From contig NZ_GG657553.1 in NCBI RefSeq assembly GCF_000157995.1, forward strand, positions 226,549 through 290,548: a stretch of DNA of 64,000 bases, in the 5' to 3' direction. This DNA comes from Holdemania filiformis DSM 12042 (lineage in GTDB: Bacteria; Bacillota_I; Bacilli_A; Erysipelotrichales; Erysipelotrichaceae). Below, in pieces: positions 33,100 through 40,704 of the stretch; within the stretch, counting starts at the first letter, position 1, and each line of letters starts with the position of its first letter. The position numbers were made by a program, and so were the translations under genes. Under the pieces are notes generated by a model. That model saw nothing but the letters and a program-made list of their open reading frames with translations. It was not told the origin of the DNA and searched no databases.

Positions 33100-34749
33100 T
33101 TATTTTTTCAGCAGTTCACTGACCGCTTCGCCGACAAACTTGCCGGTGTTGACGGAATAGCCCATCGTGTTGCCCGGAAGCAGGAACATATAGCTGTCGC
33201 CGTAAACCGTGCAGGAATCCGTGCCCGCCGAGTACAGACCCGTGATGACCTGATCGTTCTGATCCAGCACTTCCAGATTGGAATTGACCTTGATGCCGCC
33301 GAGTGTACCATAGCTGGATGGATAATACTGCGCCGCATAGAACGGAGCGGTCGTGATCGGCTTGAGATACGCCGCGCCCTTGCCTAACGGATCGTAACCG
33401 TCGGCGCACAGCTGGTTGTATTCCGCAACCGTCGCCGCCAGGCCCTGCGGATCGATGCCCATCTTGTTCGCCAATTCTTCCAGGGTATCAGCTTTGACAA
33501 TCGCCGTGTAGCCGGATTCTTCCATCGTCTTGAAGTTCGCGTCAAACTGTGTGAAGTCGTCGGTATTCCAGACCCGGCTGGTGAAATCGACATGATTCGC
33601 TTCGACATAGCTTTGTTTGATTGCCTCATCGAGAATCATGAAGCCGGTGTTGCCTGTCTGATTGCGCAGCGAGTTGCCGGTATAGGTTGTGTTCTGTACC
33701 TGTTCCTCGTTAAAGAACCGCTGCCCCTGTTGATTGACCATCAGGTTCGGCTGCTGCATGACGAGCTTGATATCGTTGGTGTACGACCCGGTTGAGCCCG
33801 GCTGATAGATATCGAAGATCATCTCTTCGATCATCTCCGATTGCTTCACGCCGGCATTCCACGCCATCTGGATCCCGTCGCCTTCATGCCCCGGGAAGCG
33901 CATGCCGAAGAAGTCCTGATCGAGATTCAAAGCGAATTGTTCCTTAACCCATGCTTCGTTGTTGCCAAAGCCGCCGGTCGCGATCAAAGCGGCATTGCAC
34001 AGGAAATGATAGCCCTGCTTGCCATCTGCGCTGACAGCACAGACGCCGCTGACCTTGCCGTTTTCCGTTTCCAGACGGCAGGCTGGCGTTTCCAGGTAGA
34101 ACTCCACGCCCAGTTCGCGGGCCCGGGCTTCCAGATGATCGGTCATGGTCTTCGCCTGACCGCCGCCGATCACGCCGGTTTCTGATTTCACAATGTGCCA
34201 GGTCGGATAGGATTTTTCAAAATAACGCGCGGCTTCTTCAAATTCGACGCCCATCGCTTCGATCCATTCCAGCGTTTCCTTCGATTCCTCGAAGTACCGG
34301 CGCATCAGCACGCAGTCGGTGCGGTAGTGCGTGTACTCCGTGAACATGTTGTACATCGCATCCAAATCCAGTTCCTCGCCCTGCGCTTTCTGCAGCTCGG
34401 TACCGATCGCAAGGATGCCCATGCCGAATTTCGCGCAGCCCCCGGTACCGCCGGTTTTTTCCACGACGGCGACAGACAGTCCGTTTTCCGCAGCTTTCAC
34501 GGCAGCGCACAGACCGGCCGGGCCGGCTCCGACAATCACAAAATCCACGGTTTTTTCTGTGATCGCCTCCGCGGACAGCGCGGTATACGGCGCGTCTAAC
34601 GCGGCTGCGACGGTGTCCCCCGTAGCTTCCGGCGACGGTGTTGATGCTGTGTTTTCCTGGGTGCTGCAGGCCCCTAGCAGACCCAGTGCGCCCATGCCCG
34701 CGGCGGCGGCCAGGGAGCTTTTCAGAAACTCTCTGCGAGATAAATTCAT
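33100..34749 (-). CDS. Tat-exported FAD-dependent reductase lipoprotein (fumarate/urocanate reductase-like)
   Basis: This is a 549-residue flavoprotein. A twin-arginine motif (SRREFLK) and a lipobox ending at C28 (LLGAC) predict folded export and lipid anchoring. The FAD-binding Rossmann motif is VIVGAGPAGLCAA near residue 68, followed by the fumarate-reductase-type FAD domain. The C-terminus has the usual second FAD contact around YSAGTDSC. Family members reduce an organic acid at the cell surface for anaerobic respiration; the substrate here is unknown. No FMN-binding domain is present, unlike the 59255-60982 protein. The ATG at 34749 has AGGAGGG upstream; a start at 34767 is less likely. 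A MerR-type promoter precedes it. Confidence 0.88.
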   Translation of the reverse strand: MNLSRREFLKSSLAAAAGMGALGLLGACSTQENTASTPSPEATGDTVAAALDAPYTALSAEAITEKTVDFVIVGAGPAGLCAAVKAAENGLSVAVVEKTGGTGGCAKFGMGILAIGTELQKAQGEELDLDAMYNMFTEYTHYRTDCVLMRRYFEESKETLEWIEAMGVEFEEAARYFEKSYPTWHIVKSETGVIGGGQAKTMTDHLEARARELGVEFYLETPACRLETENGKVSGVCAVSADGKQGYHFLCNAALIATGGFGNNEAWVKEQFALNLDQDFFGMRFPGHEGDGIQMAWNAGVKQSEMIEEMIFDIYQPGSTGSYTNDIKLVMQQPNLMVNQQGQRFFNEEQVQNTTYTGNSLRNQTGNTGFMILDEAIKQSYVEANHVDFTSRVWNTDDFTQFDANFKTMEESGYTAIVKADTLEELANKMGIDPQGLAATVAEYNQLCADGYDPLGKGAAYLKPITTAPFYAAQYYPSSYGTLGGIKVNSNLEVLDQNDQVITGLYSAGTDSCTVYGDSYMFLLPGNTMGYSVNTGKFVGEAVSELLKK

Positions 34750-34779
34750 TTCTAATTCCCTCCTCATGTTTCTGAAAAC

Positions 34780-34810
34780 ATTGTAGGATATACAGGTACT
34801 GTACAGGCAA
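34780..34810 (-). promoter_or_regulatory. MerR-type promoter with 19-bp spacer and central dyad
   Basis: On the minus strand a -35 TTGCCT (34805-34810) and a -10 TACAAT (34780-34785) are separated by 19 bases. A perfect dyad TACAG-GTA-CTGTA (34791-34803) lies inside the spacer. Over-long spacers with a central dyad are the hallmark of MerR-activated promoters. The MerR gene is immediately upstream and the flavoprotein gene downstream. Confidence 0.75.
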
Positions 34811-34819
34811 GTGATATTT

Positions 34820-35629
34820 TTAACAATCCCGGAATGGGACGTAACATTTATGATATTCGATCGTCTTGCCCTCCTGGGTATGGACCAGAATCAGGCTGGT
34901 GCTGACAAAGGAATGCACCGTCTTGCCGGAGGCGATCACCTCATCCCGAAATGCCAGCGCTTTTTCGATCAGCTGCCCCGGCATCGCATCCCACTCACAG
35001 CGGACACACCGCACTGCCGCCAGCGAACCGGGCAGCTTCCGCATTTTCGGATGAAGCGGAATTCCGGCGGCCCGGGCATTAGCTTCGATGATCCCCAGAC
35101 TGGTGACTGACCGCCAGCCGGAAGGTCCTTCGATCAGATCGGCATGGACGCTGGTCAGGGGCATCGCTGCGATCAGCGCTTTCAGCGCCGGCAGATCCGC
35201 GGCCGTCATATCGGCAAAAGCATCGGCGGTCAGTACGTAATAATCGGGACAGACTTCGATCCGGGTGCAGGGCGACTCGCACTCTTGAAGCACCCGCCGG
35301 TATTTCCGCAATTCTTCCCGCTGCTGCATGAGCCGCTCGATCTGCGCGTTCAGCTCCTGTTCGCGCTTGTTGATCCGGGTCTGGATTTCCGGCAGCGTCA
35401 ATTCCGCTTCTTTTACAAAGGTAGTCAGCGTTTCATCCAGTGAAAACGACATCGAAGCGTAGCGTTTTAAGTAAAACAGCTGAAAAATATCGTCAATGCT
35501 GTACCAGCGGAAATCATGTTCATCCCGCTGCGGATGAATCAAGCCTTTTTCCTCATAAAAACGGATCGCTCCGCGCGTATTATCAAACAAATCGGAAACT
35601 TCCTTGATCGTAAACCATCCGTTTTTCAT
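34820..35629 (-). CDS. MerR family transcriptional regulator
   Basis: This is a 269-residue protein. Its N-terminal MerR winged helix (FTIKEVSDLFDNTRGAIRFY, YSIDDIFQLFYLKRY) is followed by a dimerisation coiled coil (about residues 75-105) and a ~155-residue effector domain. The effector domain contains several cysteines (C114, C118, C124 approximately). It likely activates the flavoprotein gene from the 19-bp-spacer promoter in the gap. The ligand is unknown. The ATG at 35629 has GAGGTG at good spacing; an upstream GTG at 35638 is the alternative. Confidence 0.88.
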   Translation of the reverse strand: MKNGWFTIKEVSDLFDNTRGAIRFYEEKGLIHPQRDEHDFRWYSIDDIFQLFYLKRYASMSFSLDETLTTFVKEAELTLPEIQTRINKREQELNAQIERLMQQREELRKYRRVLQECESPCTRIEVCPDYYVLTADAFADMTAADLPALKALIAAMPLTSVHADLIEGPSGWRSVTSLGIIEANARAAGIPLHPKMRKLPGSLAAVRCVRCEWDAMPGQLIEKALAFRDEVIASGKTVHSFVSTSLILVHTQEGKTIEYHKCYVPFRDC

Positions 35630-35690
35630 CCTGATCACCTCAGTCTGATTGTATCATGAACGGCTTGGGAAAGGCGTTATAAAGTGAAGA

Positions 35691-36350
35691 TCAGGGAGCG
35701 GCGTGGCTTCCTTTGCGGCTTTTGTCTGTGGACAAGTCCAGCCCCAGCCAGGGAAGCTCCGCCAGCCAGATTAAATTAAGCAAATCGAAAAAGCTAAGCG
35801 CCCATTCACCGTTTAAATCAGGGTAAAAACTGAACAAGGCATAAACGCTGATTACCGCCAGTTTGATCGCAATAAATCCCCAGCGAACCTTTCTGACCTT
35901 TTTCAAGTACAGCGTTGTCAATCCTGCCTGAAAGAGAAACGCAACAGTCTGCACAAGTCCGATTGGCAAGCCAAACCCCAGGATTCTTCTCAAGAATTTC
36001 AGAATCAGCGTATGCGGAATACCGGGGATCTCCAGCAGCAGCGACGCCGCAAAATAACCATCATCCAGCGGCATCAGCGTCATTAAAAAGAGGAGAACCG
36101 CCAGTCCTGCCGCAAAGCTTCCGATGTCCTGTTTCGCATCGCTGATCCAAAATAAATAAAGGCCCACGATCATCATTCCGACTGAAATCATGACGAAAGA
36201 AAGCCCCGGCTGAACCCACGGCTCGCCATAGAATCGCAACGAATGAAGTTCTGGTCCCCAGCTCAGCCAATAGCCCAGCGATATCGACAAATAGATCAGC
36301 AGCCAGCTGCCCGCACGGTATAAGATCATTCTGTATCGTGAATTATTCAT
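35691..36350 (-). CDS. Polytopic membrane protein, paralogue of the next gene
   Basis: This is a 219-residue protein of about six or seven hydrophobic helices with no soluble domain. It is clearly related along its whole length to the 36343-37002 product. Shared features are GSWLLIYLS, SLGYW, FYG, a central DDGY motif, WGFIA.KLAVIS.YALF and LI.LAE.PW. It overlaps that gene by 8 bases. I do not recognise the family. It ends a three-gene membrane-protein operon. Confidence 0.75.
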   Translation of the reverse strand: MNNSRYRMILYRAGSWLLIYLSISLGYWLSWGPELHSLRFYGEPWVQPGLSFVMISVGMMIVGLYLFWISDAKQDIGSFAAGLAVLLFLMTLMPLDDGYFAASLLLEIPGIPHTLILKFLRRILGFGLPIGLVQTVAFLFQAGLTTLYLKKVRKVRWGFIAIKLAVISVYALFSFYPDLNGEWALSFFDLLNLIWLAELPWLGLDLSTDKSRKGSHAAP

Positions 36351-37002
36351 CGTTTGATCCCTTTTCTGCTTTCAAACTTTGCTTTGCGGGAGTGTCCACC
36401 CAAATCCAAGGAATTTCAGCCAGCCTGATCAGCGTCAGCGTACTGAAGAAACTGAGCATCCAGGTTTCAAATACATTGTCATAAAAACAAAAAAGCGCAT
36501 AACCGCTGATCACCGCCAGCTGGGATGCAATAAATCCCCAATGGAGCTTTTTAATATATTTGAAACTCAGGGCAATTAAAATGATCTGAAGTAAAAATAG
36601 AATTCCTGTGACCGCTGAAATGGGGATGATAAAACCGGTAATCACTTTAATGATCTTTAAAATTACCAAATAAGGAAGTGCTGGTAAGATACAGATCAGA
36701 AAAGCACCTAAATATCCATCATCATAGACTGCCACCGTTAATAAAACAAGCTCTAATACAAGCCCTGCAACAAATCCTGGCAGTGCGCGAATGGAATCGC
36801 TGAGGATGAATAAGACCGCGCCCAGAATCGCCAACCCGATAAGAATAAGGAGCGTCGGCATTCCCGGAACGATCCGGGCATCTCCATAAAAGTGGAAAAA
36901 GCGACATCCACCATAAAACTGCCAGTAGCCCAGCATGAGGGATAAATAGAGCAACAACCAGCTGCCTGTCCGGCTTAGAATTTTCTGCCAATTCGTATTC
37001 AT
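36343..37002 (-). CDS. Polytopic membrane protein, paralogue of the previous gene
   Basis: This is a 219-residue, six- or seven-helix protein of exactly the same length as its neighbour at 35691-36350. It shares the DDGY and WGFIA motifs with it, so the pair arose by tandem duplication. The start has GGGAGGGAG upstream inside the end of the previous gene. It is the middle gene of the operon. Function unknown. Confidence 0.75.
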   Translation of the reverse strand: MNTNWQKILSRTGSWLLLYLSLMLGYWQFYGGCRFFHFYGDARIVPGMPTLLILIGLAILGAVLFILSDSIRALPGFVAGLVLELVLLTVAVYDDGYLGAFLICILPALPYLVILKIIKVITGFIIPISAVTGILFLLQIILIALSFKYIKKLHWGFIASQLAVISGYALFCFYDNVFETWMLSFFSTLTLIRLAEIPWIWVDTPAKQSLKAEKGSNDE

Positions 37003-37003
37003 C

Positions 37004-37651
37004 CTAGCTCCCTCCCTTTCCTTGATTAATCCATTTTTGCAGCGCCTGAATTCCCTGTTCCCCTATGGATAACCAGATCAGAATTTCCAGAACATAGGGA
37101 TATAAAGAACGTAGTCCGCCATGGATTGTGCCGATCGCAAACACATTCGCTAAAATCGTCATGCGAACCGCTGTCCAAGTCCAGTGGACTTGTTTGCGGA
37201 CAAGCAAAACAAACAATAAGATTCCACATAACGTCCAGGTCAGACAGAAGGCCACAGAAACATCCGTCCAAAGCCAATTCCTTGATGCCATAAACTTCAT
37301 ACTGAAGGGGGATAACAGGGCTAAAGCAAATGTTAAATCTCTATCATTAGCCCAAATTTTCATTATTTTAACGAACAGCAGCAGGATCAGGATCATTGCA
37401 GAAACGGTCCTCAGCTTGAAAAATGGAAGCTTCTTTCTGAATAAGAAAACAAAAATTCCGGCGGTCAACCCTGCGGTCAAAACGGCAAAGACCAGTGCAG
37501 AGGAAGGCTTTTGCAGCATCGGAGAGGAAGGACTTGTCCCTAAAATTTTCTGATACTGTGAGGCATATCCCCACCAGACGACGCAGACGCCGGTCAGGAT
37601 CACAGAAAATAAGATAGCTGCCGAAATAATCCGATCTTTCAGCTGTTTCAT
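37004..37651 (-). CDS. Polytopic membrane protein, first gene of the three-gene operon
   Basis: This is a 215-residue protein with about six hydrophobic helices. Length and layout resemble the two following paralogues, including a W.W..V..T-type segment in the place of their WGFIA motif. Overall sequence similarity is faint. It ends one base before the next start. Function unknown; perhaps a distant member of the same family. Confidence 0.7.
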   Translation of the reverse strand: MKQLKDRIISAAILFSVILTGVCVVWWGYASQYQKILGTSPSSPMLQKPSSALVFAVLTAGLTAGIFVFLFRKKLPFFKLRTVSAMILILLLFVKIMKIWANDRDLTFALALLSPFSMKFMASRNWLWTDVSVAFCLTWTLCGILLFVLLVRKQVHWTWTAVRMTILANVFAIGTIHGGLRSLYPYVLEILIWLSIGEQGIQALQKWINQGKGGS

Positions 37652-37834
37652 TCCACATCACCCCAGATTCTTCCTTTTTCATTGTAGCATAGCCACTTAT
37701 TGGAAAACCTTACGATAATATTACATTTGTAGACCTGATTTAATCCTTGTGTTTTTGGGTTTCTGCTGATATGCTGAGAGCCAGACTTATTGATTTTATC
37801 CTTATTATAAGAAACTTAACAGGAGGTTCTTCCG

Positions 37835-39259
37835 ATGAATAACAACAATGTATTCGACCTGCTTGAAGCGGATTTGCGTCAAGCGGTTGAGGCGCTGCAC
37901 TACACTCAGCCCACCCCGGTTCAGGAACAGGTGATTCCCGCTTTTCTTGAGGGCCGGGATTGTCTGGTCCAGGCGAAGACTGGCTCAGGAAAAACCGCGG
38001 CCTACGCACTCCCCGTTTGCCAACAATGTCATTTTGAAGACCGGCTTCCGCAAGCCTTAATCCTCGCTCCGACACGCGAGCTGGCCGATCAGATCACTCA
38101 GGAAATCCAGAACTTCAGCTTGTTCCGCCGTCTGACGTGCGCGCGGCTGGTGGGCCGTCAGCCAATGAAAAGTCAGAAATATCAGCTGAAACAGCGGGTT
38201 CAGATTGTCATCGGTACCCCGGGCCGGGTGTGGGATCATATAGAACAGGGAACACTCGATCTCTCCCAACTGAAGATGATCGTCCTGGATGAAGCGGATC
38301 AAATGTTTTCGCTGGGGTTGACGGAAACCGTTCATCAAATTCTAGAACAGCTTCCTTCCCCCATTCAGACATGTTTGTTTTCTGCGACCCTAAGTCCTGA
38401 AATTTTACAGCTGGCGGAAATCACGGTTCACGATCCTTTAACGATCCAGATTGATTCGCCATGCCAGACAAATCAGAATATCCGCCTGACCTCCTTAACG
38501 GTTTCCAACACGGAAAAACTTACCGGTCTGCTTCATGTCTTTTCCACAATCCAAGCACCCTCCGCGATTGTTTTCTGCGACCGGCAGATGACCGCGGAAG
38601 AAGTCGCGGAACAACTCAAGAAAAGAGGACTTTGCGCGGATGCCCTGCATGGCGGGATGGAACAGGATCAACGGTTTGCCGTGCTGAAACAATTCCGCCA
38701 GGGACAGCTGCGGATTTTATGCGCGACCGACGTAGCGGCGCGGGGCCTGGATATCGACGGTCTGTCACTGATCGTGCATTGGGATCTGCCTTTAAATCTG
38801 GAATCCTTCATTCATCGCTGCGGACGCTGCGGACGGATTGATCAGCTGGGCACTTCGGTAGCCCTTCTCACGCCGAGTCAGAAAAGTCGCTATTCCTCTT
38901 TCTTGGAAACATTGGAAACTCAGGATGAAGCTTTCGAGCTGGATCCGTTTGATGATCACTCAGGATTAGCGCATTGGAAAACAAAAAATCAAAGACAGCC
39001 GGAGAAAGCGGCTGAACTGAAACAAAACAAAGCGACAATCTTAATCCGGGCCGGCCGGCAGCATAAGCTGCGCCCTGGTGATTTTGTCGGTGCTTTATGC
39101 AGCGCGGGATATTCCGCAGAACAGATCGGAACGATTGAAGTGCAGGAACGGGTGACCTTTATCACATTGATTCAAGCCGATCCGCAGCCGTTAATCCGCA
39201 CCGGAGAGCTTTCTGTTAAAGGCAAGCTCCGCCGGGTTGAACGGGCTCGTTCCCTCTAG
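37835..39259 (+). CDS. dbpA: DEAD-box ATP-dependent RNA helicase, DbpA/YxiN type
   Basis: This is a 474-residue helicase. Motifs are the Q motif (TQPTPVQEQVIP), AKTGSGKT, PTRELADQI, DEAD, SAT, TDVAARGLDI and HRCGRCGR. The C-terminal ~75 residues form a DbpA-type RNA-binding domain (LRPGDFVGALCSAG, IGTIEVQE). That domain targets 23S rRNA hairpin 92 in DbpA and YxiN, pointing to large-subunit assembly. Length equals that of Bacillus YxiN. The start has AGGAGG 8 bases upstream. Confidence 0.93.
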   Translation: MNNNNVFDLLEADLRQAVEALHYTQPTPVQEQVIPAFLEGRDCLVQAKTGSGKTAAYALPVCQQCHFEDRLPQALILAPTRELADQITQEIQNFSLFRRLTCARLVGRQPMKSQKYQLKQRVQIVIGTPGRVWDHIEQGTLDLSQLKMIVLDEADQMFSLGLTETVHQILEQLPSPIQTCLFSATLSPEILQLAEITVHDPLTIQIDSPCQTNQNIRLTSLTVSNTEKLTGLLHVFSTIQAPSAIVFCDRQMTAEEVAEQLKKRGLCADALHGGMEQDQRFAVLKQFRQGQLRILCATDVAARGLDIDGLSLIVHWDLPLNLESFIHRCGRCGRIDQLGTSVALLTPSQKSRYSSFLETLETQDEAFELDPFDDHSGLAHWKTKNQRQPEKAAELKQNKATILIRAGRQHKLRPGDFVGALCSAGYSAEQIGTIEVQERVTFITLIQADPQPLIRTGELSVKGKLRRVERARSL

Positions 39260-39288
39260 TTTCATTATACCTATTTCATCATCATAAG

Positions 39289-39335
39289 CAGAAGTTCCGG
39301 CGCTCGCCTAGTTATAACGCAGAACTTCTGTTTTT
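39289..39335 (+). terminator. Intrinsic terminator of dbpA
   Basis: A perfect 9-bp stem CAGAAGTTC / GAACTTCTG with a long loop is followed by TTTTT. Confidence 0.8.
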
Positions 39336-39352
39336 CATATTAGGAAAGATGG

Positions 39353-39358
39353 TATAAT
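39353..39358 (+). promoter_or_regulatory. Extended -10 promoter of the small-gene cluster
   Basis: TATAAT preceded by TGG (extended -10) lies 33 bases before the GTG start at 39392. There is no good -35; the dbpA terminator T-run occupies that place. Confidence 0.45.
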
Positions 39359-39391
39359 TTCTTCATACAAAGAAATGTCGGAGGGTCAACC

Positions 39392-39616
39392 GTGAAAAAA
39401 TTATATGGCTTTTTAAGAATCCTCTTGTGGTGCTTCATCGGTGTTTTTCTTGGCAGCAGCCTCTATCAATACCTTGACTACAAAGCTCATCCTGGTCTGT
39501 ATGAAATGCAGTCTGCCCCGTGGTATACGGCAATTCAGATCCGCGGCCTTTTTACGATTGTGCTGGTCGTGATCACCCTCGCGGTGATGGCAATCATCCG
39601 TAAGAAAATGAAATAA
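39392..39616 (+). CDS. Small two-helix membrane protein
   Basis: This is a 74-residue protein with two hydrophobic helices (about residues 7-24 and 48-68) and a short polar loop between them. It starts at GTG with CGGAGGG 6 bases upstream, which decides the start. I do not recognise it. It is first in a run of small genes of lower GC than the surroundings. Confidence 0.65.
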   Translation: MKKLYGFLRILLWCFIGVFLGSSLYQYLDYKAHPGLYEMQSAPWYTAIQIRGLFTIVLVVITLAVMAIIRKKMK

Positions 39617-39644
39617 ACAAATTAAAAATTATGGGAGAAACAAG

Positions 39645-39854
39645 GTGATCAAAGATAAATACTCTATTTGCAATGAATGCGGAAGTGAATTTCTAAAGTC
39701 ATCTTCAAGTATGACTGCATTATGTCCAGAATGCGCCCATCTCCTCTATGGCTATCCAAATTGTACCCATGTTTTCAAAAATGGAAGATGTATCTATTGT
39801 CATTGGGATGGAAGTCAAAGCGAGTATATAAGAAGACTGAAATGGAATAATTAA
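39645..39854 (+). CDS. Small cysteine-rich zinc-ribbon-like protein
   Basis: This is a 69-residue protein with three CxxC pairs (CNEC, CPEC, CIYC) plus an extra Cys and His between the second and third pairs. It probably binds one or two zinc ions. It starts at GTG with GGGAGAAA upstream. AT-rich codon use and no relatives I know. Possibly a nucleic-acid- or protein-binding adaptor; this is inference from the cysteines only. Confidence 0.65.
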   Translation: MIKDKYSICNECGSEFLKSSSSMTALCPECAHLLYGYPNCTHVFKNGRCIYCHWDGSQSEYIRRLKWNN

Positions 39855-39987
39855 ATTAAAATTTTTAGTTATAGATGAGAGAAAATAGGCGTTATGGAAT
39901 AGCAAAGCTTAGTACAAGATCTGTTCGATTTTTTGTACTGATTATTGATGTAGTCCTGATTAGAGAATTTTTTAAGGGAGAAAAACA

Positions 39988-40512
39988 ATGAAAGAAATTA
40001 GTTTCGTTTTTTCGATAAAAGGAAACACCAAGTCACAGAAAATATCTTTGTGCGGACATTTAGAAGCGCTGGTCGGAAATTATTCTCTTTCTCAGGCAGG
40101 CAATCCCAAAGCAGCCTGGTACGGTATCCATTATGACGCATCGATCAATGTCGACCTAGAATGTGTAGAACCCACGGATGAGAACTTAATCGGTTATGTT
40201 TACCGGGATGACCGGGTCGCGTTTGTATTAAACCCTTTTCTTAATCAATTTATAACTGACACACAAGGTTATCCGATCTGCTATCTCGGCGTAAATTCGT
40301 TGGATGACGATAGCCTTGAATGCAGGAATGCGATGAATTATAGCTCATCCATTTTACCCGCTCGCTGGATCGATGATGATTTTTTAAATGATGACCAACT
40401 TTCCTTTGACTTTGAAAGTTTTGAATATATCGATGAAGGACTGCCTTATCTGAATCCCAAGCATTTTTCGGTGAGTCATTTCGTGAAGTATTGCCGATTG
40501 GACAAAGAATAA
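39988..40512 (+). CDS. Hypothetical acidic protein
   Basis: This is a 174-residue soluble, strongly acidic protein with no signal peptide or membrane segment. It looks mainly beta in the first half and has an Asp/Glu-rich second half. The start has AAGGGAG upstream. No family recognised. Acidic single-domain proteins beside small genes can be immunity-type proteins, but no toxin partner is visible here. Confidence 0.65.
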   Translation: MKEISFVFSIKGNTKSQKISLCGHLEALVGNYSLSQAGNPKAAWYGIHYDASINVDLECVEPTDENLIGYVYRDDRVAFVLNPFLNQFITDTQGYPICYLGVNSLDDDSLECRNAMNYSSSILPARWIDDDFLNDDQLSFDFESFEYIDEGLPYLNPKHFSVSHFVKYCRLDKE

Positions 40513-40536
40513 ACTAGCTGGAAAAGGAAAGAAAAA

Positions 40537-40659
40537 TTGAATTTTAGAAAACATGGAATCAGTTCAGTCTCATATTCCGGCGTGAGTCTCGATTCCCGCG
40601 AAGTCTGGCTGTTCCAAATGAAAATGAACGTCCGCAAAGCAAAAGAAAACCCCGTCTGA
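40537..40659 (+). CDS. Possible 40-residue basic small protein
   Basis: A TTG-initiated frame has AAAGGAAAG upstream and begins 24 bases after the previous stop. It encodes a basic 40-residue peptide. Its TGA lies inside the left arm of the bidirectional terminator at 40648-40700. A TTG start and short length make this uncertain. Confidence 0.3.
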   Translation: MNFRKHGISSVSYSGVSLDSREVWLFQMKMNVRKAKENPV

Positions 40660-40700
40660 AATCAGCTCCCTGGAAGAAGCGTCCGTCAGACGAGGTTTTT
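40648..40700. terminator. Bidirectional terminator between convergent genes
   Basis: A 12-bp stem AACCCCGTCTGA / TCAGACGAGGTT with one mismatch has T-runs on both strands. It closes the small-gene cluster and the NSS transporter gene. Confidence 0.85.
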
Positions 40701-40704
40701 TTGA

